Shown here in pieces: positions 8,221-17,100 of a stretch of 64,000 nt of DNA. Positions within the stretch are counted from its first letter, which is position 1, and every line of letters starts with the position of its first letter. The notes beneath the pieces were generated by a model. It worked only from the letters and a program-made list of their open reading frames with translations, did not search any database and was not told the DNA's origin. Position numbers and translations under genes: made by a program. The stretch is taken from IMG/VR virus record IMGVR_UViG_3300015371_000026, positions 1-64,000 of that record, one strand, 5' to 3'. This stretch comes from a virus.

Positions 8221-9458
8221 CCGTGCCGGACGAACTCTGGCGCCTACCCGATCTCCCGCTCGGCGCGGTCGCCGAGCCGATCCCGATCACGCCGAGCGAG
8301 GAGGGCGACCAGCGCGAGCGCGTCTTCGTCGACGCCAATGAGTTCGCCGAGAGCGAGATCGACGCGCCCGAGCCGCTGTGGGGAGACGACCAGGTCAACG
8401 CCATACCGGCTGGCGGGCTCGTGCTGCTCGCCGGACGGCCGGGCGCAGGCAAGACGACGGTGATCGTCGACCTGGCCTGCCACCTCGCCTGCGGCCTGTC
8501 CTGGCCGCCCGTCGACCCTGAGAACACGCGCGCACCGGCGTCGTTCCGCGCGCCGCGCCCGCTCCGCGTCGCCGTGGTCGAGAACGAGGGCCCGCAGGAG
8601 ATGTTCAGGCAGAAGATCAAGGAGAAGCTGGACGTGTTCCCGCACCGGATCCCGCACCCGGACGAGAACACCGGATGCCTGGTCATCCAGACGTGGCGCT
8701 GGGGCGCGTTCAGCTTCGCAGACCGCGACGCCGCTGAGAGCGCGCGGCGCGAACTCGACCAGCTCGACGTCGACGTCGTGTTCGGCGACCCGCTGGCGTC
8801 GCTCGGGCCGGAGGGCGTCGGAAGCCCCGCCGACACGCGCGACTTCGTCGCCCTGCTGCGCCCGCTCGGGCTGGGCCAGCGCCGCGCGTTCGTGTTCCTC
8901 CACCACTTCCGCGAGCGCGCCGAGCGCACCGAGGACGAGCTGGCCCGCATCAGCGGAGCCTGGGGCGGACACCTAGACACGCTGCTCACGCTCAGCGCCA
9001 CCACCAGCGAGGACCGCGCGCGACTGGCCTGGCCGAAGCTGCGCTGGGCGAGACGGAAGAAACCAGCGCCGATCATCCTGGAAAAAGTATGGCGCACCGC
9101 GAGTTTCGAGGCCGTCAGCGAGGAGGGCGACGTCAGCGCCCTCGAACCCGTAGTGGCCGCCGCTTTAGCGGAGTCGCGCGAACAGAACTCGAAGCGTCAC
9201 GGCTGGCTGACGGCGATCGAGCTAGGGAAGGTCACGCACAACAGACGCGTCGACGTCCAGAAGGCCCTCGAGGGAGCGCCGCACCTGTTCAGCCTCCGCG
9301 CGGGAGCGGACGCCAAGGCGATCGGCGGGCACGTCAACAGCAAGCTCTGGGGCCTGGCCGAGTGGGACGACGCCGTCCAACAACCTCTACGAGACGTCGA
9401 CGAGGCGACAGGCGCGCTCTCGATCGACGAGGAGATCGACCTGGACCTCGGGCTATGA
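8217..9458 (+). CDS. RepA-like AAA/RecA-fold ATPase (replicative helicase candidate)
   Basis: Walker A GRPGAGKTT at residues 73-81 in a RecA-like core, a probable Walker B in the DVVFGDPLASLG region near 185-195, then HHFRERAE (about 225) and a SGAWGGHLDTLLTL strand typical of the AAA_25/RepA family. The C-terminal 110 residues contain a winged-helix-like segment (WLTAIELGKVTHNRRVDVQKAL) and an acidic tail. Such proteins are hexameric helicases or helicase-like ATPases of phages and plasmids. The repeat cluster 230 bases downstream supports a replication role. Confidence 0.75.
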   Translation: MTVPDELWRLPDLPLGAVAEPIPITPSEEGDQRERVFVDANEFAESEIDAPEPLWGDDQVNAIPAGGLVLLAGRPGAGKTTVIVDLACHLACGLSWPPVDPENTRAPASFRAPRPLRVAVVENEGPQEMFRQKIKEKLDVFPHRIPHPDENTGCLVIQTWRWGAFSFADRDAAESARRELDQLDVDVVFGDPLASLGPEGVGSPADTRDFVALLRPLGLGQRRAFVFLHHFRERAERTEDELARISGAWGGHLDTLLTLSATTSEDRARLAWPKLRWARRKKPAPIILEKVWRTASFEAVSEEGDVSALEPVVAAALAESREQNSKRHGWLTAIELGKVTHNRRVDVQKALEGAPHLFSLRAGADAKAIGGHVNSKLWGLAEWDDAVQQPLRDVDEATGALSIDEEIDLDLGL

Positions 9459-9476
9459 CAACGAGAGGAGCTACCG

Positions 9477-9707
9477 GTGGAACGAGCTGTATGCGACCTG
9501 CGCATCTGGATCGAGGGCGAGGACATCGCCGATCTATGGCGCAAGATGAAGTGGATCCGCGAGACGACCCTCTGCGTCGCGGGCGAGCTGGAGGAGGGGA
9601 TCGATGTACGTCAGATCACGCCGCGACCTCCCAAGCGCTCGCGCGAGTTCAAGCCCACCTGGTGGGGTCAGCCTATGCTGTCCGGACAGTATGGGACAGC
9701 ACGATAA
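9477..9707 (+). CDS. Hypothetical protein (76 aa)
   Basis: GTG preceded by GAGAGGAG. Short, mixed-charge protein with DLRIWIEGEDIADLWRKMKWI as a likely strand-helix; no family recognised. Its last codons (GQYGTAR) overlap the first copy of the iteron-like repeat, so coding and repeat share sequence here. Confidence 0.5.
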   Translation: MERAVCDLRIWIEGEDIADLWRKMKWIRETTLCVAGELEEGIDVRQITPRPPKRSREFKPTWWGQPMLSGQYGTAR

Positions 9708-9862
9708 GTTGGGACAACACCTGTCCCGGTCTCCCGTCTGGACGTCGCTGTTGTCCTGTCCCAGGTTGTCTATGGGTGGGGTGCTATAGCACCCACCCAA
9801 GGATGGGACAACACCGACTCGCAGACCCCGCTGATTCCGACGACTCGACTGGGACAACACCG
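9692..9862 (+). repeat. Iteron-like repeat cluster with central palindrome; origin candidate
   Basis: TGGGACAACACC occurs exactly at 9710-9721, 9804-9815 and 9850-9861, with a variant (TGGGACAGCAC) at 9692-9702. Inverted partial copies lie at about 9748-9770 (TTGTCCTGTCCCAGGTTGTC). Between them, 9774-9798 is an almost perfect inverted repeat (arms of 12-13 bases, one bulged G, centre TATA). This largely non-coding stretch lies next to the RepA-like gene and before an HTH gene. It looks like binding sites of a replication initiator or repressor. Confidence 0.6.
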
Positions 9863-9900
9863 TGAGTCCGTGGCGCGACACCGCCGGGTGGGGGAGCGAC

Positions 9901-10137
9901 GTGCCCGACCGCCTAGTCGAGGTCGCCGAGCGGGTCTGCACCGACCGCCAGCTCGAGGCGCTCCGGCTCGCCAGTCACGGATACGGGTACCGTCGCAGCG
10001 GGAAGATCCTCGGGATCAGCGCGTCAGCGGTGAGCGACCGCCTACAGAACGCCTACCTCAACATCCAGCGGGCGTACGACCTCGAGGACGAGACGATCGA
10101 GAAACTCCGGGAGATCGCGGGACAACGCACCCAGTGA
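9901..10137 (+). CDS. HTH protein, sigma-70 region 4/LuxR-like
   Basis: Start set at GTG 9901 because GGGGGAG lies 4 bases upstream; GTG 9862 is an alternative whose first base adjoins the last iteron. The 78-residue product has RQLEALRLASHGYGYRRSGKILGISASAVSDRLQNA, a helix-turn-helix of the sigma-4/LuxR type, so it should bind DNA. Lying directly downstream of the repeat cluster, it is a candidate to bind those repeats and control its own expression or replication. Confidence 0.65.
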   Translation: MPDRLVEVAERVCTDRQLEALRLASHGYGYRRSGKILGISASAVSDRLQNAYLNIQRAYDLEDETIEKLREIAGQRTQ

Positions 10138-10177
10138 CCGCACAGTTCATACACCTCCCAGAGAACGGAGCGCGCAC

Positions 10178-10399
10178 GTGAACATTCTCGCGTCGAAGTT
10201 CAGACTGCACACCATCGCCAGAGAAGTCGAGCGCACCGTCGCACGCGCGGTGTTCGAGGCAGGAGCAGAGGCACCGCCCACCCCGACCAACAGCCTCCCG
10301 CTCGACGCCAGGCGTCTCAGAGGGATCCCAGTCGTGGGCGGACGCGGATCGATGGGCGGCCACATCGACGGCACGAGGCCAGACCAGAGCAGCGCGTAG
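10178..10399 (+). CDS. Hypothetical protein (73 aa)
   Basis: GTG preceded by a GGAG site at 7-base spacing. Residues 1-30 form a helix; the remainder is Pro/Gly-rich. The frame ends in TAG. The promoter-like TAGACA box at 10397-10402 overlaps this stop. No family recognised. Confidence 0.45.
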   Translation: MNILASKFRLHTIAREVERTVARAVFEAGAEAPPTPTNSLPLDARRLRGIPVVGGRGSMGGHIDGTRPDQSSA

Positions 10400-10425
10400 A
10401 CAGCGCCGCTCTCCGACGCTACACT
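10397..10425 (+). promoter_or_regulatory. Sigma-70-like promoter candidate
   Basis: TAGACA (10397-10402, five of six matches to the -35 consensus), a 17-base spacer and TACACT (10420-10425, four of six to the -10 consensus). Expected start about 10432. A hairpin terminator follows only about 50 bases later, so it may drive a short RNA or, by readthrough, the HNH-terminase operon. Confidence 0.5.
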
Positions 10426-10431
10426 GCGCGA

Positions 10432-10512
10432 CGAGTAGGTCGGAAGGCTTACTCGCTCTACCCCTACCCGAACTGGCACTACGGACGGCCATCGCGCCGT
10501 CCTTTCTCTTTG
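10432..10512 (+). ncRNA. Candidate small RNA of about 75-80 nt
   Basis: The segment between the promoter-like boxes and a terminator-like hairpin has no convincing ORF. It can form one hairpin from CGAGTA (starting about 10431) with TACTCG (about 10451-10456), and a second at 10483-10502 followed by T-rich sequence. Promoter and terminator this close suggest a discrete short transcript. It could alternatively be an attenuated leader for the late operon. No known RNA family recognised. Confidence 0.35.
10483..10512 (+). terminator. Rho-independent terminator candidate
   Basis: GGACGGC (10483-10489) pairs with GCCGTCC (10496-10502) over a 6-base loop, followed by TTTCTCTTTG. The tract reaches the TTG start of the HNH gene. 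It separates the replication-side operon from the packaging operon. Confidence 0.6.
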
Positions 10513-10818
10513 CCTAAGCGCAGCTGCTCATGCGGTCGAGTCGTCGAGCGCGGCACACGGTGCCCAGAACACGCCCGCGCGCCTCGCGACCGGACGTACG
10601 GGAACAGCCGCATCATCGTCAGGTCGAGCGCGCTCGTGTGCTGGATCTGCGGAAAGCCGTTCAGCGAGGACAACCCGCCGACCGCCGACCACTTCGTGCC
10701 GCGTGACCTCGGAGGCAGCGACGACGTCGCGAACATGCGACCCGCTCATCTCAGCTGCAACATCAGCCGCGGTCGCGCGATGATCACTGGGAAGGGGGGG
10801 AGTGGCCTCCGCCCATAG
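10510..10818 (+). CDS. HNH endonuclease
   Basis: TTG start. The 102-residue protein has CWIC (Cys44, Cys47), then ADHFVPRDLGGS (Asp60-His61), N75, H80 and C83: the beta-beta-alpha-metal HNH core with a zinc-stabilising Cys set. An extra N-terminal CSCG...C-x-x-H cluster may bind another zinc. Free-standing HNH nucleases directly upstream of the large terminase are common in HK97-like phages and are needed for DNA packaging in some, where they assist cos cleavage. A job in packaging fits this position. Confidence 0.8.
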   Translation: MPKRSCSCGRVVERGTRCPEHARAPRDRTYGNSRIIVRSSALVCWICGKPFSEDNPPTADHFVPRDLGGSDDVANMRPAHLSCNISRGRAMITGKGGSGLRP

Positions 10819-10901
10819 CGCGTGGTTGCGCTGTCCTACCCTCGCCTCTCTCCGCGAGCGAAACTGCGTACGCGTGGTGGCTGGGCGCAGCTGATGCCGC
10901 T

Positions 10902-11171
10902 GTGAGCGCACTGTCCAGCGGCTCGGTGTTCTGCCACGTGTGCGGCGGCGATATGGCGGACGACTCGTGTACGTGCGGCCATGTGCGCTGCGCGTGCGGG
11001 GGCTGCGAGACGTGCGCCGTTCACTCGCGCCGCTGCTCGTCTGGCGTTAGGGTTCGTGGCGCAGCCTCCGTAGCGATCGCACGGAGCGGTGATAGGCCGC
11101 ACGACGGCGCTTTTGATCGGTACTCACCTCCCGGTCGGAGCGCCGTCGTCGTTCTGGGGGGCGCGTCGTGA
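10902..11171 (+). CDS. Cys-rich small protein (89 aa), doubtful 3' half
   Basis: GTG start; the first 45 residues carry CHVCGGD, CTCG, CACGGCETC and a further Cys, a plausible zinc-binding region. The second half is low-quality coding that overlaps a strong inverted repeat (11101-11149). The stop overlaps the GTG of the terminase gene. No obvious small terminase was found elsewhere, but this protein does not look like one. It is either a real zinc protein or a chance frame. Confidence 0.4.
   Translation: MSALSSGSVFCHVCGGDMADDSCTCGHVRCACGGCETCAVHSRRCSSGVRVRGAASVAIARSGDRPHDGAFDRYSPPGRSAVVVLGGAS
11101..11149 (+). repeat. Perfect 11-bp inverted repeat before the terminase
   Basis: ACGACGGCGCT (11101-11111) is the exact reverse complement of 11139-11149. 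Inside it, GATCGG and CCGGTC can form a second 6-bp stem (one G-U pair), leaving the loop TACTCACCTC. The loop is complementary to the GAGGTGAG ribosome binding site used throughout the minus-strand block. It may be an RNA regulatory hairpin or part of a packaging (cos/pac) site. Confidence 0.5.
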
Positions 11172-12625
11172 GCGCGATGCTCGACTACGCGGTCGCGTAC
11201 GACTTCGAGCAGTGGTCGAGCGCGATGACGCTCGATACGGGTGAGCGCTGGGTCGCGGAGGAGTTCCAGCTCGCTGTCGCAGCTGATCTGCTCGCGGGTG
11301 TGCAGGTGGTCTGGATGGTCGTGCCGGAGGGGAACACCAAGACGACGTTCGCGGCGGGCGTCGCGCTCCATCACATCGAGCGCAAGCGGCGCGGGTACGT
11401 GGCGGTGGCGGCGTCGTCGCGCGACCAGGCGGAGTGGCTCTGGCGTCAGGCGCAGGGGCTGGTGATCGACAGCGATCGTAACCACGAGTTCGTCTGCCTG
11501 GAGGGGTACCGGCGGATTAGGTACGACCGGAACGACTCGCGCATCCAGATCTTCGCGGCGGACGACCGCGGCGGGGACGGGGCGATCGCGTCGCTGTACA
11601 TTCTCGACGAGCTGCACCGCCACAAGGACCTGGCGCTGTACAGGACGTGGCTCGGGAAGCTGAAGAAGCGGAACGCGCAGATGCTCGTGATCAGCACCGC
11701 CGGCGAGGTGGGCGGCGAGTTCGAGGAGGAGCGCGACAGGTTCAGGCGCGGCGGGAACGTGACGCGGCGCGGGTGCTGGACGCGCGCGGAGCGCCCGAAC
11801 GCTGTGCTCCACGACTGGCAGCTGAGCGAGGACGCGGACCCGGAGGACATGGTCGCCGTCAAGGCGGCGAACCCGTTCAGCGGCGTCACCGTCGAGACTC
11901 TGAGCGAGAAGCGCGCGCTGCCGGGGATGACGCTGGCTCACTGGATGCGCTACTCCTGCAACCGGCCGCAGCGCGGGGAGATGGCGGCGATCACGGAGAG
12001 CGAGTGGTGGCGGGCGCGCGTCGACGAGATGATCCCGGAGGGCGAGCGCGTGCGGGCCGGTCTCGACCTGGGCTGGAAGCGGGACACGACCGCGCTGGTG
12101 CCGCTCTGGTCACCGAGTCGCGACGTGCGCCGGTTCGGCCCGGCGGTCGTGCTGGAGCCGCCCGACGACGGAGACCAGCTGGACGCGCACAAGGTGGAGC
12201 GGGCCCTCGAGGCTGTGCACGAGCGCAACCCGATCTGGCAGGTGGTGATGGACATGACCAACGGGGCGCAGCTCTCCCAGTGGATCGAGGCGAACCTGGG
12301 CGCGGAGGTCGTGGACCGCACGCAGTCCGACTCGTTCGCGGCGCTCGACTACGCGTATTTCATGGAGGGCCTGCGCGAGGGGTGGATCCAGCACCAGGGC
12401 GACGTCGACCTGACCGCGCACGCGCTGAACGCGATCGCCCAGGAACTCCCGAGCGGGAAGGTTCGCTTTCAGCGCCCGAAGGAGGGACGCCAGGTGAGAA
12501 CACAGCTGCGCAGGCGGCGCGTGATCGACGCGCTCACCGCCGCGGCGATGGTGCATACGGCGTGCGCCGCGGAGTGGGGAGACCCGCCCGCGGGTGAGAC
12601 CCAACCGATGTACGCGTTCGTATGA
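11168..12625 (+). CDS. terL: Terminase large subunit
   Basis: The 485-residue motor-nuclease packages DNA into the prohead. The ATPase half has a deviant Walker A (PEGNTKTT, residues 53-60), a Walker B in LYILDELHRH (about 145) and a coupling motif LVISTAGE (about 175). The nuclease half has an RNase H-like fold with LDLGWKRDTTAL (about 297) and VVMDMTNGAQ (about 358) supplying acidic metal ligands. It starts with a GTG overlapping the upstream frame and overlaps the portal gene by 4 bases, the usual HK97-type order. Confidence 0.92.
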   Translation: MSAMLDYAVAYDFEQWSSAMTLDTGERWVAEEFQLAVAADLLAGVQVVWMVVPEGNTKTTFAAGVALHHIERKRRGYVAVAASSRDQAEWLWRQAQGLVIDSDRNHEFVCLEGYRRIRYDRNDSRIQIFAADDRGGDGAIASLYILDELHRHKDLALYRTWLGKLKKRNAQMLVISTAGEVGGEFEEERDRFRRGGNVTRRGCWTRAERPNAVLHDWQLSEDADPEDMVAVKAANPFSGVTVETLSEKRALPGMTLAHWMRYSCNRPQRGEMAAITESEWWRARVDEMIPEGERVRAGLDLGWKRDTTALVPLWSPSRDVRRFGPAVVLEPPDDGDQLDAHKVERALEAVHERNPIWQVVMDMTNGAQLSQWIEANLGAEVVDRTQSDSFAALDYAYFMEGLREGWIQHQGDVDLTAHALNAIAQELPSGKVRFQRPKEGRQVRTQLRRRRVIDALTAAAMVHTACAAEWGDPPAGETQPMYAFV

Positions 12626-14070
12626 CCGCGCGCCGACAGTACGAGGACATCCCGGGCTCTGGCAGGATCGTGACCACGTCGACGCGCACGCTGAGCGCCA
12701 GCGAGCGCTCGCTGGAGCTGCGCGAGCGGAGCGACCCGATCCTGTCCATGGACGAGGTCGCCCAGCTGCTGACGTCGTTCCAGTACGGCGGCCTGCGCTA
12801 CACGCTCCCCGGCGCGAGGCAGGAGGAGATCGGCGCCAACTACAGCGGGTTCGCGTCGCACGCGTTCGGGGCCTGCGTCCCGGTGTTCGCGTGTATCGCC
12901 GTGCGCATGTCGCTGTTCTCCGAGGCGCGCTTCCAGTGGCGGAACCTGCGCTCAGGCCACCCCGGGAAGATCTTCGGGACGAACGAGCTGGAGGTGCTGG
13001 AGCGACCGTGGCCGGGCGCGACGACCGGCGATCTGCTCTCGCGCATGGAACTCCACAACTGCATCGGCGGGAACGCGTTCGTGGCCCGCACCGGGTCGCC
13101 GCCGCGTCTGGCGCTGCTGCGCCCAGACTGGGTGGACATCATCGTCGGGAGCGACGACCCGACCGCCGACGTCGGATCGTGGGACCCGGAGGCGATCGTC
13201 ATGGGCTACGTCTACTACCCGGGCGGGCGCTACTCGGGGCGCGAGGCGCGCATCTACACGCCGCTCGAGGTCGCCCACTACGCGCCGCTGCCGGACCCGA
13301 TGGCGCAGTTCAGAGGCATGAGCTGGCTGCAGCCCGTCGTGCGCGAGATCATGGCTGACAAAGCGACGACTGAGCACAAGCTGCGCTACTTCGAGCAGGG
13401 CGCGACCAAGAACCTGCTGGTCAAGTTCAACACGGACGACCTGGAGAAGTTCCGCAGCTGGACGGACGAGTTTCGCGAGCAGCACGAGGGGTCGCGTAAC
13501 GCGTACAAGACACTGTTCCTGGCCATGGGGATGGACGTCGACACCATCGGCGACAACATGGAGCAGATCGACTTCAAGAAGACGCAGGGTGCTGGCGAGA
13601 CGAGAATCGCAGCAGCCGCTGAGGTACCGCCGATCATCGTCGGCCTGAGCGAGGGGCTGGAGTCAGCGACGTACTCCAACTACGGCCAGGCTCGCAGGCG
13701 CTTCGCGGACGGCACCCTGCGCCACCTCTGGCGGAACGCGTGCGGCTCGCTGGAGCATCTGGTCGCGCCGCCGGGAGGGACGCAGCTCTGGTACGACGAG
13801 GCTGACATCCCGTTCCTGGCGGAGGACGCCAAGGACGCCGCGCAGGTGCTCGTGGCCCAGTCGACCGCGATCAAGACGCTGGTCGAGGCCGGGTACACGG
13901 TGGATAGCTCTCGCGATGCCGTCGTCTCGGGCGACCTGAGCACGCTTCAGCACTCGGGTCTGATCAGCGTCCAGCTTCAGAAGCCAGGCGAGAAGCCGAC
14001 ACCGGACAACAAGTCGAATGGCGCGGGTCAACCCGCGAACGTGCCCAGCCCGGGAGGGCAGGCGGCGTGA
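12622..14070 (+). CDS. Portal protein
   Basis: A 482-residue HK97-family portal. Typical features are an early SMDEVAQLLTSFQYGG segment, the helical wing region with ACVPVFACIAVRMS, and a clip/stem part ending in IVGLSEGLESATYSNYGQARRRFADGTLRHLW, the motif that follows the stem in actinophage portals. The C terminus is a disordered Gly/Pro-rich tail. Twelve copies are expected to form the DNA entry ring. Located directly after the terminase and before the capsid protease, with a 4-base overlap upstream. Confidence 0.88.
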   Translation: MTARRQYEDIPGSGRIVTTSTRTLSASERSLELRERSDPILSMDEVAQLLTSFQYGGLRYTLPGARQEEIGANYSGFASHAFGACVPVFACIAVRMSLFSEARFQWRNLRSGHPGKIFGTNELEVLERPWPGATTGDLLSRMELHNCIGGNAFVARTGSPPRLALLRPDWVDIIVGSDDPTADVGSWDPEAIVMGYVYYPGGRYSGREARIYTPLEVAHYAPLPDPMAQFRGMSWLQPVVREIMADKATTEHKLRYFEQGATKNLLVKFNTDDLEKFRSWTDEFREQHEGSRNAYKTLFLAMGMDVDTIGDNMEQIDFKKTQGAGETRIAAAAEVPPIIVGLSEGLESATYSNYGQARRRFADGTLRHLWRNACGSLEHLVAPPGGTQLWYDEADIPFLAEDAKDAAQVLVAQSTAIKTLVEAGYTVDSSRDAVVSGDLSTLQHSGLISVQLQKPGEKPTPDNKSNGAGQPANVPSPGGQAA

Positions 14071-14113
14071 GCGCTGCCGGACGCGTGCGAGCGAAGGAAG
14101 GAGATCAGAACAG

Positions 14114-17100
14114 ATGAGCACAACGCAGCAGCGCGTCGATGACCCGGGCGACTTCTACCGGCCGCTGAACGAGATCCCGTCGTCTCTGCCGCGCGAGAAC
14201 CTGCTGCGCGCGGTCGACGCCAGCGTGGAGTACGTCGAGCGCGCGGATCCCCAGGCGGGCGGGCCGCGTATCTTCGGGCACTTCGCGGTGTTCGACCAGT
14301 GGGCGCTGATCGACTCCGCGACCGAGGGCGTGTTCATGGAGCGCTTCGCGGCCGGGTCGCTGGCCAAGTCGCTGCGCGAAGGTCGCGACCGGATCAAGTG
14401 CATCATGCGGCACGGGACGAAGACGCCGCTGGGCGAACTCGTGCTCGGTCGGATCGTTCACCTCGAGGAGGACTCGACGTTCGAGGTCGAGCTGTTCCCC
14501 GAGCTGGAGCGCGAGGCGCCGCTGCTGATGGCGGGCCTGCGCGCGGGCGAATACTCGATGTCGTTCAAGTTCAGAGTGATCAAGTCGAACGACGTCATGC
14601 GCCCAGCACGCTCGGCGTACAACCCGCGCGGGCTGCCGGAGCGCACCGTCACAGAAGCAGCTGTGCGCGAGTTCGGGCCGTGCACGTTCGCCGTCTACGA
14701 GGGAACCGCGCTCAGCATGCGCTCGATCACAGACGATGTCGTGCGCGAGCGGCTAACGATCCTCGACGAGCGCCACGAGGTCGGTCGCGCGCAGCAGGAG
14801 AACCGTCTGTACGAGCGCTCGCTCGACTACGTCGGGTCGAGCGTCTGGCTGCTGGAGCCCGACTCGCTGCGCACCATCGTCGGGATCCTCGCTGAGCGGC
14901 GCGAGGGGCATCGGGCCTCGCCGGAGGAGATCGCGGAGCGCATCGGCGCGCGCGCTGCTTCAGACGAGCCAGCAGATACCGGGCAGAAGGACTCGGTCGC
15001 AGTGATCCCGATCACAGGGCCGCTGGTTCCCCACGGGAGCGGCATGAGCGCGACCAGCGTTCCGCTGCGCAGCGCGGAGACGATCCAGCAGGAGGTACGC
15101 GCAGCTGCGCTTGACCCAGAGATCGGCGCGATCATGCTCGACATCAACTCGCCCGGCGGAGCGGCGAAGATGATCCCGGAGCTGGCGGCGGAGATCGCCG
15201 CCGCGGGTCAGTCGAAGCCGGTGGTCGCGATGGCGAACACGCTCGCGGCGTCGGGCGCGTACTGGCTCGCGACAGCAGCAGACGAGATCGTCGCGTCACC
15301 GTCAGCTGAGGTCGGCTCGATCGGCGCGTACTCGGTCCACGAGGACGTCTCCGCGGCGATGGAGATGAAGGGCGAGCGGGTTACCCTCGTCTCGGCCGGT
15401 AAGTACAAGGTCGAGAAGAACCCGTTCGAGCCGCTGGACGAGGAGGCGCGCGCAGACATGCAGTCGCGCGTCGACGAGCTGTACAGCGAGTTCGTCAGCG
15501 CGGTCGCGAAGGGTCGCGGAGTCAAAGCGTCCGAGGTGCGCGCAGGGTTCGGGCAGGGCCGCACGGTGATGGCCAAGGCGGCGCTGAAGGAAGGCATGAT
15601 CGACCGCATCGCGACGCGCGATCAGACCCTGACGCGTCTGCGCAAGGTCGCGACGGCGATCGTCGACGGCGACCGCGGCGCAGCTCAGGTCGAGTTCGAC
15701 GCGCCTGACGAGATGGTCGGCCCCCTGTCGTTCGACTACTCGAAGCTACCGATCAAGGTCGTCCTCGACGCCGAGCGTCTCGGCGAGCAGCTAGCAGCGA
15801 TCACAAGACGGAACGGCGAGACGTTCGCGACGGGCGGCGTCGTCGCCAGCGCGCGACCGGAGGCCGTCGTTCCGCTGACACATATTTCCGAGCCGGAGCC
15901 GTCCGCGGCCACCACTCAGGAACGGGCAGAGCCGGAGCCCTCAGAGGCCACCACTCACGACACGGCCGCGCAGGACGCGGCACACGGACCGGATGGGAAG
16001 GAGCAGCAAGTTATGTCCATTGTCGATGGGGAAGTTCACCTCACGATCGAGCAGGTGCGTGATCGCCTCGACTCGATCAAGGTGCGCTTTCAGGAGATCC
16101 ACACCGAGTTCGGCGCTTCAGTGAAGCCCGACGCGGTCAACGAGGAGATCGACCAGCTCCTCAGCGAGCGCGATCGGTTGGAAGAGGCCCAGCGCGACTG
16201 GGAGCGGACGGCATCGATCCTCGAGAGCTACGCGACCCGTGAAGATCGACGCGACGGGAGCGAGCGCACCGGACGCCGCATCGGGAACGGCGGCATCCAC
16301 TCGAACGTCGACCGGCACCCCGGTGTCCCGGCCGACATCTACAGCCTGGTTGAGTACGGGCGACTGAACAAGGCGGAGGACCTCATCCCCGCGCTCCGCG
16401 AGGGCGCGAAGATGGCGGTCGACCGCGCCGTGTTCTCGCACCCCGATGTCGAGAAGGCCGATCAGCAGGCGCGTATCGAGAAGCTGCTCGACACGGTCGA
16501 CAAGAAGCACGGTGCTCTCGCCGAGCTGATCCTGGCGACGGGATCACCAACGTACGAGCGCGCATTCGGGAAGACCCTGATGGGCGAAGGGCTCTCTCCC
16601 GAAGAGGAGCGCGCGATGTCGCTGACCACCACTGCTGGCGGCTTCGCGGTTCCGTACACGCTCGACCCGACGCTCATCCTGACGTCCAACGGTGTCGTCA
16701 ACCCGCTGCGGGCCATCTCGCGGGTCGAGAACATCACCGTGAACGAGTGGCGCGGGCTGAGCACGGCGGGCATCGCCGCGGCGTACACCGCGGAAGCGAC
16801 AGAGGCGACGGACGCGAACCCGGTGTTCGCACAGCCGACCGCCAACGTCGAGAAGGCGCAGGCGTTCATCCCGTTCTCCATCGAGATCGGAGAGGACTGG
16901 GGCCAGCTCCAGTCGCAGATGGCGCGTCTGTTCGCCGACGCCAAGGACACGCTCGAAGCCGACAAGTTCCTGAACGGCTTCGGCCACGCGTCCAACGTCC
17001 CGGAGGGTCTGCACACCGGCGCCACGGTCGTCGTCTCGACGGCGTCCGCGACGACGTTCACTGTCGCAGACCTTTACTCGCTGACGGAGGCTCTGCCGCC

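Noticed and set aside
11647-12597. Long plus-strand ORF in another frame of the terminase gene
   Set aside because: Composition is almost entirely Arg/Gly/Ala and it lies wholly within terL, which has full family motifs.
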